Of a DNA stretch of 64,000 bases, positions 45,519 to 57,999 are shown one piece after another (the first letter of the stretch is position 1; the number at the start of each line of letters is the position of its first letter). A program made the position numbers and the translations under genes. The stretch is from Amanita rubescens (lineage: Eukaryota > Basidiomycota > Agaricomycetes > Agaricales > Amanitaceae), in contig WION01000013.1 in NCBI GenBank assembly GCA_015039365.1, positions 737,848-801,847 of the forward strand, in the 5' to 3' direction. The notes under the pieces are model-generated. The model was not told the DNA's origin. It saw nothing but the letters and a program-made list of their open reading frames with translations, and did no database searches.

Positions 45519-47071
45519 TCAGTTCCACGTCCTAAAATCAGCTGAAGGACGTCGATGAACCGGAAGTGATGTGCGAGAATACGCATCGCGGGCATGGATA
45601 TCAGCCCCGCGCCGTAGCAGGAGGGATACACATGACAATGCTCGCATAGGATTGTTCATCAGAAGGTGCAGTGCACTCTGTCCCTCGTCGTTCTGAAAGT
45701 GTGGATTTGCACCAGCCACCAAAACCCGGTGAATGATAGCTTCCCAATTCCGAACGTCTTCGGTGGACGCAGCGATATGAAGGGCCGTTTCACTGTTGCA
45801 GTTGATTTGATTAACGTCCACCCTCCTTAAAAGGTTGTCGACAAGCATTAGGGAGGCAGATCTTTCCACGGCGACGCATAGCGGTGTTGAACCTCTGTTA
45901 TCTTCAGCCATGAGTTCTTCAGTACAAAAATGTGGGATCAACATCGCAAGATCGAGTCTGACGGCGAGTTGGCCGGGAGTGAGGAGATGAAGCTCAACCT
46001 TGACGCCATTCTTGTCGTAAAGCTGCAGCGCTCCTAGTTCCTCGTATGCCAAATCGCAATGTACAACACTCTGCGGGTACAGGGCATATCTGAGGAACGG
46101 CTGGGTTATCCTGGCAGGGTTCGCGAGGAATTCTTTGACAGACGCGTGAAAAGGAATAACCACGTCAGGGAGATATGGAAAAGTACTGCTGGGAGCACAG
46201 ACGAGGAGGTTTGCGCAATCGTCGATGAGGGATATTGGATCCGTCACGACGCGTGCTGGGTCCCATACGTCGATCATTTCACCTGTCGCGATGCCTTCCG
46301 CCAATTCGTACAGCGTGAGAGGTTGTACTGCGTATATAGCCAGTCGCAGCACTCGACGAATGCGGTCCGAATTAGGATGCGCATCAATGGTTTCGAGAGC
46401 CCTAGATAACGTGTCCTCCATTCCGTGGGGTAAGTCGTCCAAAGCTTCTCGTATATCGTAATCTGTCCGCAACTTTCTCAATCGCCGCATGTGATACGAC
46501 GGCCATAGAAAGCTGAAGAGAAACGTCAGGATCTCCATCAAAAGATGTAAATCGGATAGATAATGCTTACGTGCTTACGTTCCTTGTGCACCGGAGATCA
46601 ACCTATCAATAATGTCCCGAACTAGCTGGGGATCCCGAGTTTTGACGTGCCTCACATCCGTTTCGACGAACCTCCGCGCGTCATGGTTGATATCGTCTCG
46701 TCCAATTATCACCTTTCCGTGCCCCTGAAACTCGTTGCGAATTTGAGAATTGACGCGACCAGTAGCGAGCACGTTGATTTCCACAGCTAGAACTGTCAGA
46801 GCTGGTAGCAACTCGGAAAGATTGTCACATTCGTCTACGGCATCAATCACGACGAAGTCTTATCAAACTCTCGCGCGAATTCCAAGATGAGCTCTGTCAG
46901 GTCGAAGTCGTGAACGGATCGAGGATTTGGACATTGTTTGAGTAAATTGATGACGGCTGGCTTCAACCCTGGAGAGACTTTGCGTAAAAGTTGAGCAAGC
47001 AAACCTGTTGCGTAAGTGTCGCGGCTACGACGGTCGATTACGAGTATGACGGACGGCGAGGGTACGGGCAA
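45519..47071 (-). pseudogene. Ankyrin-NACHT receptor, truncated and frameshifted
   Basis: From the 5' side: SRDTYATGLLAQLLRKVSPG to LTELILEFAREFDKT (to about 46865), then after a frame change the Walker B stretch FVVIDAVDECDNLSELLP, INVLATGRVNS and the sensor region (46575-46860). An intron (about 46528-46574) joins GT-FLWPSYHMRRLRKLRT. The winged-helix part follows (DIREALDDLPHGMEDTLSRA) and then ankyrin-like units (GSTPLCVAVERSASLMLVDN, NSETALHIAAS, GQSALHLLMNNP, LLLRRGADIHARDAY). One base is missing near 46862, within KT-FVVIDAVDEC. No P-loop exists upstream. It is a relic of a second NLR-type gene. Confidence 0.75.
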
Positions 47072-47299
47072 ACTCTATTTGGGTACCGAGGAAAACTAGA
47101 GGTGAATGAGCAAAGAGAAGAGCGAGTGAGGTAGCGAGAGTCGCACCTGGTCTGGCCGAAGCTAGAGTGATGGTATTCAGGTTGCTGCTGCTGGGTGCGT
47201 CGAGGGATTACTGGTTGCGTGACATTTCGACAAAGGCTTGAGGGTGGAAAAGCTGTCTGCGCAGAGCTGGAGAAAGATGCTGAACCCCGAGCCCACACG

Positions 47300-48826
47300 T
47301 CGAGTGGTGCGCTGCGTTCTTGTCACGACTCATCGCCGTGAAGCACTCGCAACGCCAAGCATACCCACCCGGACCTTTTACCATTTTGAGCTTCTTCTCC
47401 TGCCCGTACCATTCGTTTGACCTCCTGTTACCGCGTTCATACCAAATCAAGCCATGCCTGGTGCGTCCTTGACCTATTAATCCCAAATACTCTTTCACCG
47501 TCGATAGCGGTCTTCATTCGAGATAGTATGAAACGTATGGGGAATGCGTTGGGGTCGGTTTTGTTCGATGGTTCGTCCGCGAGGCACTACAGCGTCGCAA
47601 TCAAATTTTGACGACGTAAAGCGACGAATGTTTTGTTTAGAGTGTTTGAGACATTGGCAAGCGGCCTTGCCGGGTATTGTTCTGCAGGTGCGTTCACCGA
47701 CGGCCAATTAACCCATTATTCACGAAAAGCAAAGTATTGCATTCGGTCATTCGTAGGTGGAAGAAGGATCCCTTGGAACAATACAGGAGAGTCCAGAGCG
47801 GTAGGGGCGCGGAGGACGTGTGATAGTCATTTCTTCGCTCTCGAAAACATATTTCTTGATATTTTATATCCTTCGCGATGTTCTGAAGTGATGGACAACG
47901 CGTGCCCCTTCGCCTGATGCCAACAACACGATTCACTATCATATCATATCCCGGCAGTACGCCCTGTTTTTAGAATGCATTCCATATATCATATCTTCAC
48001 TTCTCCGTACTTCATCTTGTAGTCCCGTATGAACACAATACTGCGTCCAACATCCCAATCTATTCTCTATATAATATGAGTTAGCGTTCACGCGCAAAAA
48101 CGATAACTTCTTAACAGTTGTACGCCACTCGTCATCGCCACAATCAAACGGATCAAATACGGCCTTGATGCATCAGTGATAGAGGCATGATCGTCGGCTC
48201 GGGAACGGGACGGGACCACGAATGCAATAATGTCCGGACTCCATTCACGACACACGGTACGTGACGGCACCTTCAATACCAACGGATATCCACAGTTAAC
48301 AATCCACCATTCTGGCGAAGGTTGCTTTGGTAACGGAGGAAGGCCTGATGTCACGCGCTCCGACTGACATATGGGGTAACGTTAAAATAGGTCACGACTC
48401 CTCGACGGCGCATCAATTTCCCGCGCCTAAATTCTTCAATGTTCGTCAAGTTCCTCATTGGACCTTATCCTCCGTTCCCCTCCCCTGTTTCACCTCCTCG
48501 CGTATATCCCAGAACAGCTCAGCTGCATGTCGTCCTATTTTTAGATTATGACACAAGTGTTCCACATACGGCCGTCACCGCCCCTACCGCTTCTGCTTGA
48601 ACAAGGTATATTTGAAAACAACATACCCACGTACCCGGGAAAGCCGAGCCATGATGCAGATAGTAGTGTTCTATCGCCATGATACGTCCTGCTCAATGAT
48701 TTATATTTCAAATTTGGCAAAAGAATATCCCTATTCCCGTGTAAGCCGAGCTTAAACGTGCATCCGTCGGCGGCCGACCTTCCCTATCGTAAAAATCGCT
48801 GACATCCTATCCAAACAAGTGATCCG
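47300..48826. other. Long stretch without a recognised gene
   Basis: About 1.5 kb. A minus-strand frame at 48088-48354 (PEWWIVNCGYPLVLKVPSRT) looks protein-like but has no family I know. Other frames are short. This is the left flank of the HECT/integrase/Spt5-like group and the place to look for an element boundary. Confidence 0.35.
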
Positions 48827-51800
48827 ATGCTTCAGCGAAAAAAAAAAACTGTGCCATACCTTTGCTCCCACCCTCATCTTCTCATGCCAGAAGTTATCCC
48901 AACAGCTTTGGCAATACGCGCCCATTGCACTCTGAGAGAGGGGTGCCGCTGTCCCAAGGCCGTCTTTCGAGAAGATGATGGCATCAACTTAAGGCGGATG
49001 CCTAAGAGTCCCGATGAGGTCTGCATTTGCCAGCATCCGTGGTGGATGCATATAGTCCCACCTCCACCATCAGTAGGTCAAGGTGGATGCCTTTCAAGCC
49101 ATTGCGGAGGGTATCATCCCCATGTAACTCGTCTGTTTACCATCCGATTAGTTAGCGTCTGATTTTTTATTTAGAATCAAGGAGATAACCCTACGTTATG
49201 TGTCTGCGGCCAGTCATTCGACCTCCACGAGATACTTGTCTCTACACAAGCCGAGGCAAACGCCAGTGGAGCTTCTGCTGCTGCAGCTGCCGCTTCTCCA
49301 ATTCAGCCCAATGCCACCGAAGCCGCCGCTCAGGTGGCACGTAGCCCTCCCGCGCGTGCATTTGCTAATGTCGGCAATCGATCACTACATTCATGGACGA
49401 ATGCCACCGCGGCCGTCAGCACAGCAAATCGCCAGAGAATGGAGGCAGCAGCGAACCATCGTCCCTCCAAAGCACGCAGAAGCCGCAGCCAAGTGTCCGT
49501 CCCTATTCCACAAGTGCCTTCTGCCGCGTCCACGATTATTCAATATAATTGTGCAATATGGCCATTTGTCGTGCGTATCCCTCTCTCCCTGTTTCATGAT
49601 AACATGTCACTTAAACTTCTTAGCTTGATAACAATTATTCCTACGCAGGACAACCGCCACCCGAACCTGTTTTCAACATCAGGGAGCTTGGTGTAGTCGT
49701 CGACCACTTGTCGAGACATAATCTGGTGTTTCATGTAGAATTAAGTCAAAATGCGCCCAATCCATGGATGACGATTGATCGTGCCTTGAAATTGCATCTG
49801 GACGCCAACGAATTCCAGCTCAAGCGCCCAGACGATGACGACGGCAACACGTTCAATAGCCTCGCATGGGACGTGTTGGGTCAATCCAAATCCAAGCAAA
49901 AGAGGTCGAAGTGGGCTTTCCAAGTGGGCTTAGCAGGTCTTGCCGAATTCACTACCGAGTTCTTGCGCCAACATGCGACGATCGTTCTCGTTCAAACGAA
50001 TACACGTGAGGCTCCTTTTCTCTTGCTTGGTCAGTCCTCTTTCGCTATCATCCATGCAATTGATTCATACCTATCTGTTAGCCCCTACACGTGGTAACCT
50101 TCGAGGCCCCATTCCCGACGGACCACTGAATCGCCTTCAACACGCTTGCATGCCATGGCGCCTTCTCGGTGGTGATACCTTCAAATGGCTTAAACTGAAA
50201 CCCATTGCAAGAAATGGAGGATGTATTAACAACGAATGCCCATCAGCAGAGGGCGCTAGTTCATCTGTAGGTGATTTTTTAAATCAGAAAGTCCTCCCAT
50301 GATATAAACAACTCAGGCTTCTGGCCGTCGACGCCGCATCTCATCGCCCACGGTAAGAGTTGCCACAATGATCGCTTCTCTTGCCAATCCATATCTACAG
50401 CTCAAGCCCGGCAACGCTAAGCGGCGCCGCCCAGGCGAGAATTCTACATCTTCTGAGGAAACCAGCGATAGCGACATCGAAATGGTAGAAACCCGAAATG
50501 AGGGCGAAGACGCGACGACGCTATTGCAGGACGACATTGAAAACGACAGGGCAGATTCGCCAATTGATCTCGACTTGTATGAAGAAGTTGACGATCCCTC
50601 GGCAGATAAAGGCGAAGTACAGCTGCCACGATTGGACGATATCAGAGTCTGGCAGCTTCATATCCGTTCTCAGTCGATCCACCAGGTGTTCCGTCTCGGC
50701 GCGCCTTCAATCGAGCTGGCCTCACCGGCATTCGTCCATTTGGTGAAGTCATTGATATCAGGCACCGCGCCGTATCAATACGAACCCGAAGACCCTGAGC
50801 AAATCACATGCAACATCCGGAACAGTAGCGCGTTGTTGTCTTCACTGCGACCCTTTTTTATGTAAGTGGCATTGCACGTCGCTCGAGCATGATCTCATTC
50901 AGGTTCAGAGGCAAGAATAAGATTCCCGCACTTGGCGATGGGCCATCACAAAGTGTTCATCAAGGTGCTCTTGATCTACGCGTAAAGGGGGATAACCGTT
51001 GGGTTCCCTTCCAAGGTGGAGCCTATCGCACATTGGATATGTCCCTTCCACCCAATCTTATACGCGCGCCCGCATATATAGATTATGAAACAGATGGCGT
51101 GTTGATGGCACTAGTGATGGTGCAACTCCTGCTTGAGCCTTATCCAGTCAACCCGTTCCTCGTTTACGCAGCCTTCTTCCAAGACGATTCATGCTTTGAT
51201 TTCCTTTTGCGCCCGTATCAAGACTACTTGCCTGAACATCTACTCGCGATGTTACCTGACAAGGAGACCCATGACCTTGTTGCCCTCGTCCTAAACATGA
51301 CGCCAGATACAACGCTCTCTATAAGTGACCCGATTCACAATACTCTGATCGACCGGGCTGCACAGGCCGAGATACCTGCACCCCTTTTCCTGCGTGTGCG
51401 CGAGGGTGATGAACACGAGGGTATCGTGCGCCCACTCTTAACGGCACTCCTCGTTGGCCACCACGCACCATGGCAACGTCGTCAATTCGAAGCCTTCCAG
51501 AAAGGGTTACGCTTGAAACTCTGCAGAGTCGACGACATTCTCCCGGTAAGTTAATCCTTTCTTCCTTCGTTGTGTATTTTGATAAAGGGATGTGGTAATG
51601 TAGCCCCTAGCGCCAGGTGAAACCCATAGGGCCAGGTTTCTCTACGCGTTCAAGCTTGTGGCCACGATTTGGAACCATCGGATCCTATCGTTTAAAGACG
51701 TCTACAAACGAATATCTTGCTATTATGTCTGTCTCGCAGAACACAAAGACAAAGCCAAGCTCTACGCGCAGCTTTTCCTAGTTCGTCTCTACCATTGGAT

Positions 51801-52220
51801 GAGAGGTAAGGGACATCCACGCCAACTTGTGGGGAACATCGTCTCGGAGGCCGACTACAAAAAAAGCTTGAAGTCGCCGCGCACGACGCGCCCGGCGCTC
51901 TTTTGGAAAGCCATGACGGATTCTGTTGTTTTGCCCGTAGATGATAAGAAAGATATCGAAGTGTGTTCTTGCTCCTCCATCGCCGGCTACAGTCGTTAAC
52001 TCCCTTGAACCAGGTGCGCCTGAAATATATGCGTTCGCGGCAACCCGCGAGCGAGCGCCAGCCATTGCGCATATCCACGTGCCTAAAAAAATTGGAAGTG
52101 AATTTGGATCCGGACGTGCAGAACCTGCTGCTGGAACCGGTGGTCTCAGGTGTTCCGGTTTTTGACTTGTGGTTCCATAAGATAGTCGCAACCGCCGCCA
52201 ATGACTATAATGCAGTATAA
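48827..52220 (+). CDS. HECT-like E3 ubiquitin ligase of the basidiomycete type
   Basis: A multi-exon gene with consistent splice phases: start MLQRKKKTVPYLC; first exon with a Cys-rich part (REGCRCPKAVF, EVCICQHPWWMH); second exon NQGDNPTLCVCGQSFDLHEI, then an Ala/Pro-rich tract leading to IIQYNCAIWPF; third with RELGVVVDHLSRHNLVFHVE; then acidic TSSEETSDSDIEMVE and the HECT-like core GDGPSQSVHQGALDLRV, ETDGVLMALVMVQLLLEPYP and VNPFLVYAAF. The last exon has RISTCLKKLEVN, which fits the catalytic-Cys segment, and ends FDLWFHKIVATAANDYNAV. HECT ligases take ubiquitin on that Cys and transfer it to substrates. The layout matches an expanded Agaricomycete family; substrate unknown. Internal exon ends are approximate. 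Confidence 0.6.
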
Positions 52221-52342
52221 TAGGCGAACCCTTAGAAATTGGCTCGAAACCTAGAAACCGCTAGTGTCAGTAAATAGAACCATAAAATACATCCGCTGGA
52301 CTTACAAGGGCAGTCTTGCCATCATTGACGCCTGATGCAGTT

Positions 52343-52506
52343 GACTTGAATTTCGATTCGTAATGTACGTCGCGCGTTTATTTACGTATGCCATTTAGAA
52401 TAGGTCTAAGAACCACGTTAGGGCTGACTTGAATTTCGATTCGTAATATACGTCGCGTTTATATACGTATGCAATTTAGAATAGGTCTAAGCACCACGTT
52501 AGGGCT
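52343..52506. repeat. Tandem duplication, 83 and 81 bp
   Basis: Unit 1 (52343-52425) and unit 2 (52426-52506) share GACTTGAATTTCGATTCGTA at the start and AGGTCTAAG, CCACGTTAGGGCT at the end, with a few changes. Unit 2 overlaps the last ten codons of the integrase gene, so unit 1 is a copy of that gene end. Confidence 0.9.
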
Positions 52507-54228
52507 CGTGTCCATATGCCAGTCTTGACATGAACATTGTTTGATTGCATGTTAAACTCTGTCCGCAGAAACGCATCCAAGCCCTCCACTTGGTCTTGTG
52601 TCAAAGGGCAATGCGGCGCTTCACATGGAACTTCGTTCAGTCTATCCGGCGCATAATTGTCGAAGGGATTCTCTCCCCGTTCCTGCAGCTCCCTGATGAG
52701 CTCTTCATCTTCCAAACCTTCCCAATCAACGCCAAATTGCTCTACATCTCCGATGTTTTCGTCTCCAACGTCAATCACGGCTGAGCGGTTACTTAATCCT
52801 CTCATGAACATGTCCCGCGGAGCCATGTTCTTTCGCCCCTTGAGCCGCATCACGTGGGTATTCCAATTCTCAGCCCATAGCTGGATGTCGCTATTGAGGG
52901 TGTCGAGGAAGAGATGGTGAAGCAACCAAATATGGCCCGCTGAATCCACTCGTAATCCGTGTTGCTCTTCCAGAGATTGAAAGAAAGGCTTCCACTTTGC
53001 GACAATTATGCGACCCACCTCCACCCATAACCTTTCGATCCTAATGTTGTGTACAGATCTAAGTTCATGATTAGTACGATTTAGTATTGGTTTCTAAGAT
53101 TGTCATCGTTACCTTCCCCATATGTATGACCCACGATTATCACCACGTTCATGTATCATGTATGCAGCCACCCTGACATTTTCTGTTCCATGGTCTCCGC
53201 GCACTCGACTGGGGAGACCGTGGTTTGCGACGCCCTCAAGAAAGAGGTCCAAGACAGTGACCGCCTTGTTGTTCGTGCTGCATCTAATTCCCGTGATGAA
53301 GCGCGACTTGCCGTCGATAAAACCGTGTATCACAAATTTCCATCTGATGAGTTCTAACGCAGAGCGATGAAGGCCGATCGACGGAACGAGTAGCAATGCA
53401 ACTTACTATGATTGCCATCATGATGCCAAAGAGAGTTGACTTCAGGCACTGAATATACGCGCCTCTCAATCGGTCTGTTGACGAAGCGTGCTTGCAACCC
53501 TCGCACTCTTGTCATGGAATCCCGAATCAAACGACGCTGGACGTTATAACCTTGAAATCTGATGCCGGCCCTGACAAATTCCAGACTATAATTGGGGAAA
53601 CATTCTAAGATCTCCCTCACGAGGCCGTCCAGGCGTTCGGGCTCATCTATGAGGTCGAAACGAGTCGGTCCTGTCGGATGCCACTCCTTAGCGATCGTCC
53701 CATCTGGGTGGACGACTTCCTGGATGACGGGTGGGGCGGGCTGGGCAAGGTTATATTCCAGAAGGCGGCGGCGAACCGTTCTCGCCGAACACCCCACCAT
53801 GTCTCCAATATCCTTCAAAGTCATCCCTTGAATTGTGAATGACAGTAAGTTCTTGTCGATTTGGACACGAGGACGACCAGGACCCCCCCTTGCTTCCCTA
53901 TGGGAAAGGGGCATTGGATCTCCCTCCATCTCATCCCATGCCACGGCTACGGCTTCGTTTAAAGAGGCAACCATGTCGTTAATTGAATTCTGGAGGGTAT
54001 CATAGTCCTCCTGCGTTAATAAAGCCCGCGCCTGCATACGTGCGAGCATTAGTTTTGCAATTGTAACGAGAAAATTCGACATACCCGTTCTGCATCAGCC
54101 GCGAACGCGCGTACCTCGTCGATTTGAACTTGTAGTCGTGCCGCATCACCATTTTGTATGCGCAAATTTTGATTAACCCGTTGTCCTAGGTCTTCATACG
54201 CGTTGACCAGGGCTTCTCTCTGATCCAT
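52476..54228 (-). CDS. DDE integrase-core transposase-like protein, 530 aa
   Basis: Four exons in phase: 54085-54228, 53407-54031, 53113-53353 and 52476-53058. Start [18 protein letters not shown]. Residues about 118-142 form a helix-turn-helix ([20 protein letters not shown]). The catalytic core has the first Asp in [20 protein letters not shown] (about 253), the second in [16 protein letters not shown] (about 310) and the Glu in [11 protein letters not shown] (about 345), all with retroviral-integrase-like spacing. Such integrase-core proteins are common in Agaricomycetes and animals; whether they still transpose is not established. All three catalytic residues are kept and the frame is intact. 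It shares a 104-bp divergent promoter with the next gene. Confidence 0.85.
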
Positions 54229-54332
54229 GGCTAGGGCAAGGACGGCCGACGTGGGCGATGTTTTGGGGCGGAATTTAAAATTTTCTGAATTTGTTTTTAT
54301 TTCGCAACAAATTCCCGCTATCTGACGAGACA
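54229..54332. promoter_or_regulatory. Divergent promoter between integrase and 526-aa gene
   Basis: Only 104 bp lie between the start codons at 54228 (minus) and 54333 (plus). It contains GGGGCGGAATTTAAAATTTTC, where TTTAAAA could serve as a TATA-like element for either side. Confidence 0.5.
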
Positions 54333-55969
54333 ATGTCCAATCGACGCTCTACTCGAACACACAGAGCCCCCCTCAATCTGGAACAGGGTACGATGCCTCT
54401 CGTCAATCGACGAGTGAGGTTGAACACTTCCGCCGAAGAAGCTATCGAGAATCCTCCGCCATCCCAGACCAATCCCCCAGGTATGTCGACAGAGGACAGT
54501 GACCAGCCCTCTATCATGTTAACGGTCTGCCCAGACACAGAACCCAGCGCTCCCGCCCCTACAGCAAATGAATTTGCTGTGATAGATGAACCAGTTTCTG
54601 CGGAAGGATTCTCCAATAACGCTCTTAATAAGTTATTGCATGACGCTGCGGAGATGAATTGCCGTTTCGATAGCCAGCAGGCTGAGGGGATACGCGAAAC
54701 TGACACCCCCAGTCCTCCGTCGTCGCATATCAATGAAGGGCCTCGTTCTACTTCAAGCGAGGGCAGCGATAGGCTGGAAACGCCAGCAACAAATGTAGAT
54801 GGTCCTACCACAGAAGGTGGCGAATCTGAAGAGGCGGTCATAGCCATTGGGCTTCACAGGACCACTGGAGAGGTGGAGGAAGTGATCATGAGCATGAAAG
54901 TGCGCTCAGTCCCAAGGGTCGATAAAGTGGTGGCGCGCGCGAAACGAGAAGACGATTCAAGTACCCAAAATCTGCGTCGGATGCTGGAAATGGTAACATC
55001 CCAGAGAGTCCTGGTGGCCACTGCCAAAAAATTGGTGCGGGTCCATCAAGTCGCCGATTTACAAGGAAAGTGGGGTGACGGATTCAAGGTCTTGGGAAAG
55101 CTGGAGGACGTGGAGAAATCGAAATTGCTCCTGCAGCCATGCGATCCCTGCCCTGAAGCAGTTGACATTCAAACTGCTGCGAATGCCTCGCCCTCCTCTC
55201 CAATTTTCGTCATGTACTTTATCGAACAGGATGTGAGTGAACTGTACTACGACGGCAAGTGCCTCTGACCCAAGTTCGTTTACGTCAGGAACCCATGTCC
55301 GTCAATCGACATATACCAAGCGGATATACACGGCTAGGAAGCTCGTCCTTAGAGCATTCAGGCGTCCAGACAAAGGCTCTAGAATCCACACCCGCTGGAT
55401 CTTCTTCCACTAGGGGTAACGAGCAAGTCGACCCTTCCATTTATCTGAAGGTGGCAATTGATGAGGAATACATTCGCATATATGAGCAACACGTAGTCGA
55501 GGAGCGGGGCACTCTGGGAGCGGCGTTTCCGATTATCATTTTCGCGAGGCTCGTGAAACAGGCTTGCGACAGTCTTCAAATACCGTACACCACCGGAAGC
55601 ACCCAAGCGAAGAAATATCGGGTGTCGCATGAGCAGTGGGTTTCCATGGACGATATAATATTATTCTTTCGTGGCCAGATCAACTCGGGAGGCCTAACGT
55701 CAGGACCAGCCCTATCCACTTTCGCTAACCACCGATCCTGGCATCTGCGCGCCGAAAACTGCATCAAAAAACTAGGAGATCAGAACCGCGACCTATCTCG
55801 AACGCATCAGAACTCACTGGATTTGGTGAAGATGATTCTGCGTACCCCGCTGAAGAAACTTGGAGAGGTGGAACGAGATCTGTATGGTTCTTTCAACGAA
55901 TTCCAACGCCGGGTGAAGGAGCTGGAGAATGTTTTCCGTAGAACAGAAGGGGTCAGGGACGGCGAATGA
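54333..55969 (+). CDS. Unknown 526-aa protein divergent from the integrase
   Basis: Two exons, 54333-55232 and 55289-55969, join in phase 0 (FIEQD-EPMSVNRH). The first 190 residues are disordered: a basic start (MSNRRSTRTHRAPLN), then Ser/Pro/Glu-rich sequence. After that, helices dominate: AKREDDSSTQNLRRMLEMV, QRVLVATAKKLVRVHQVAD, YLKVAIDEEYIRIYEQHV and KLGEVERDLYGSFNEFQRRV, with a probable coiled coil at the C-terminus. No family recognised. Head-to-head placement with the integrase suggests a partner role in the same mobile unit, by analogy with accessory proteins of DNA transposons; this is inference. Confidence 0.7.
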
Positions 55970-56399
55970 TCACTATGCGGGGGGGGATCATTAAGTATAT
56001 GAGCAGATTTGAATAAATGAGATGACTTACACCTCATCGTGTGCTCTGTTTTCGCCTGCAGCTTGCCGTTACAGTGTTGATCTCGTTTAGGTGGCCTGCT
56101 TTAATAGAGCTAACAACAGACGTCCGCTGCACCGAGGACACGTAGATAGCATCCGGTACATGAAAAAATTTAAAGGATGTTGTTTGCAGGATGAGAACAC
56201 CTGAGAAGAACGCGTCTATTCATTAGATTCTACGATATATTCGATCATAATGTTTTATATGACGTTTCTTTTATTGATCGACATAGAGAAAAGCTCGAGG
56301 TCGTCAGAATATCTTTGGTTTCCGTTGAAGGACTGCTTCCGGCTCTATCCGGCGTAGGATCTTTGATATTCTACTCCTGTGATTTAACATCAGTCGCCA
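55970..56399. other. Intergenic, nothing recognised
   Basis: About 430 bp between the 526-aa gene and the helix-turn-helix gene, AT-rich, no motif seen. Confidence 0.4.
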
Positions 56400-56767
56400 T
56401 TATCTCTGGAACTGATTACATGTATCCACGTACTTGGGTACTCTGACTTTATGACGCGTTAGCAAGTGCTTTACTATCCGCCCAGCTCCAGCGTTTGGGT
56501 TATCCTGCTTGAATAGCCGGAATTTAACCTGAATCTCTTCATCGGAGAGTGAACAACTTCGAGCGCTTTCAAAGCCCCATGAGTGGCGCAATTTCCGAAA
56601 TTTCTTCGCCCTATAATGTTTAGCTGAGTGTAGGACGCGCCGGATGGATATACAAACCCAAGTTGATATGCGTTAGTGTCGTAGAAATCCTTCAAATTAT
56701 GTAAAATATCCAGATCGTTGAACCCAAGAACCCATAATTGTTTGGTACGTCTTTTCAGCTCGTCCAT
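56400..56767 (-). CDS. Small helix-turn-helix protein of the integrase-associated type
   Basis: Two exons joined by a very short intron of about 34 bp (GTTTGTATAT..CACTCAG): MDELKRRTKQLWVLGFNDLD and ILHNLKDFYDTNAYQL, then AKHYRAKKFRKLRHSWGF and EEIQVKFRLFKQDNPNAGAG, ending VPKYVDTCNQFQR. The pattern (helix, DxDI, FYDTxAYxLG, basic helix, RHSWGF) resembles the N-terminal DNA-binding half of Agaricomycete integrase-core proteins. It lacks any catalytic domain and could be a stand-alone regulator or a broken integrase. Confidence 0.5.
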
Positions 56768-56952
56768 ATTCGGCGCTGCGTAAGATTGTCAGAACAACGT
56801 ATAAAACGAGGTAATCTTACACGTACGTAGCGGCTTGCGTTCAGAAGGCATGGGATGATGGTAGTAAGCGGGTTTTTGGTGCTCCCAAGCCAATGTTCGG
56901 GAGAAGAGATGATGCGGACATCCCCAACCGGAGTGCGCGGCGCTATTACCAT

Positions 56953-57999
56953 ATATAGGTCAAGTCGTTGATGGTTTTTTTTTTGGGTAATACGGCGGGT
57001 GCGACGGGGAAAACAAGCGTTGAGTCCAGTAGACGAGAGATTGGAATAAAATTCAAGTAGGGATCAGCGTCTATACATGGATAAGAACACAGGCGAGGAT
57101 TCATCGCGTTAAGAATACCACTCACCGGGCTTCACATGAACAACATGAACGAAACCATTTATCATACGGCGAGCAACTGCTAATGCAGATACTCCAAAGC
57201 GGTACAAAGCGCCTCCAAGAGCAATGGAAAGGAGGGTGAAAGCTGGATCCCGAAAGCAATTAGTGTTGGTTAAATGACGGGGGTGGAGATGCACTATGAT
57301 GTACCTTAGCTGTGATTCGTATTCCTACAGTTCGCCAGTTTGGCGGGGAGTATGACATCGTCTTAAAATTATGGTATATGCACGTTACAATCACTCTGCG
57401 AAGGGGGGGTGCACTAAAGTTACGTTGGACCCTCGCTATACCTCTGAAACCTTCCACCTTCCCCCCCACCGACACACATGATGGGGGGCGAAAAAAAGAT
57501 CCCACGAACTGAGGCTGCCTTAAGTAGCCCCCTTCCGCGGTCGTTTGCGCTTGTTGACGAACTTCTCCGGAGGAGCTTCCCGAAGATAACGTTAATAGTT
57601 TGGCGTGAACAACAAGCGCGGGAGACTGGTACTTAAGTGGGTAGCCGAAGCTTCCTTCCCCTTTCGTCCTTCCACGATTAGCATAGAACCTGTAGTCCTT
57701 GCATCGTATTGTAGTTGGGATAATCTACATTTTAATCTTCGTAAGTCTCGTCGTTCAAATGAGAAAAAAATCATACCGGAAAGGAATGGTGATAAATAAG
57801 TGCGAGACGAAACTGACCCTGGTTCTTTCAGACCTAAAAGACGGTTCATGAACGCGCCGGTAAGAGTGGCAATTTTCGACACCAGAAACAGGCTCAAAGA
57901 CATGATAGAGTGGCAAGAGACCCGGTAGCCCCGGCCAGGACGTGATGAGGAAGAAAACGAGGTTTATGGTAGTCGCCCTCGCGTTTGTACGGGATCCGA
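56953..57999. other. No gene recognised
   Basis: About 1 kb upstream of the Spt5-like gene. A minus-strand frame near 57109-57294 (LSIALGGALYRFGVSALAVA) is hydrophobic, with a plausible intron donor, but no family can be given. Confidence 0.35.
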
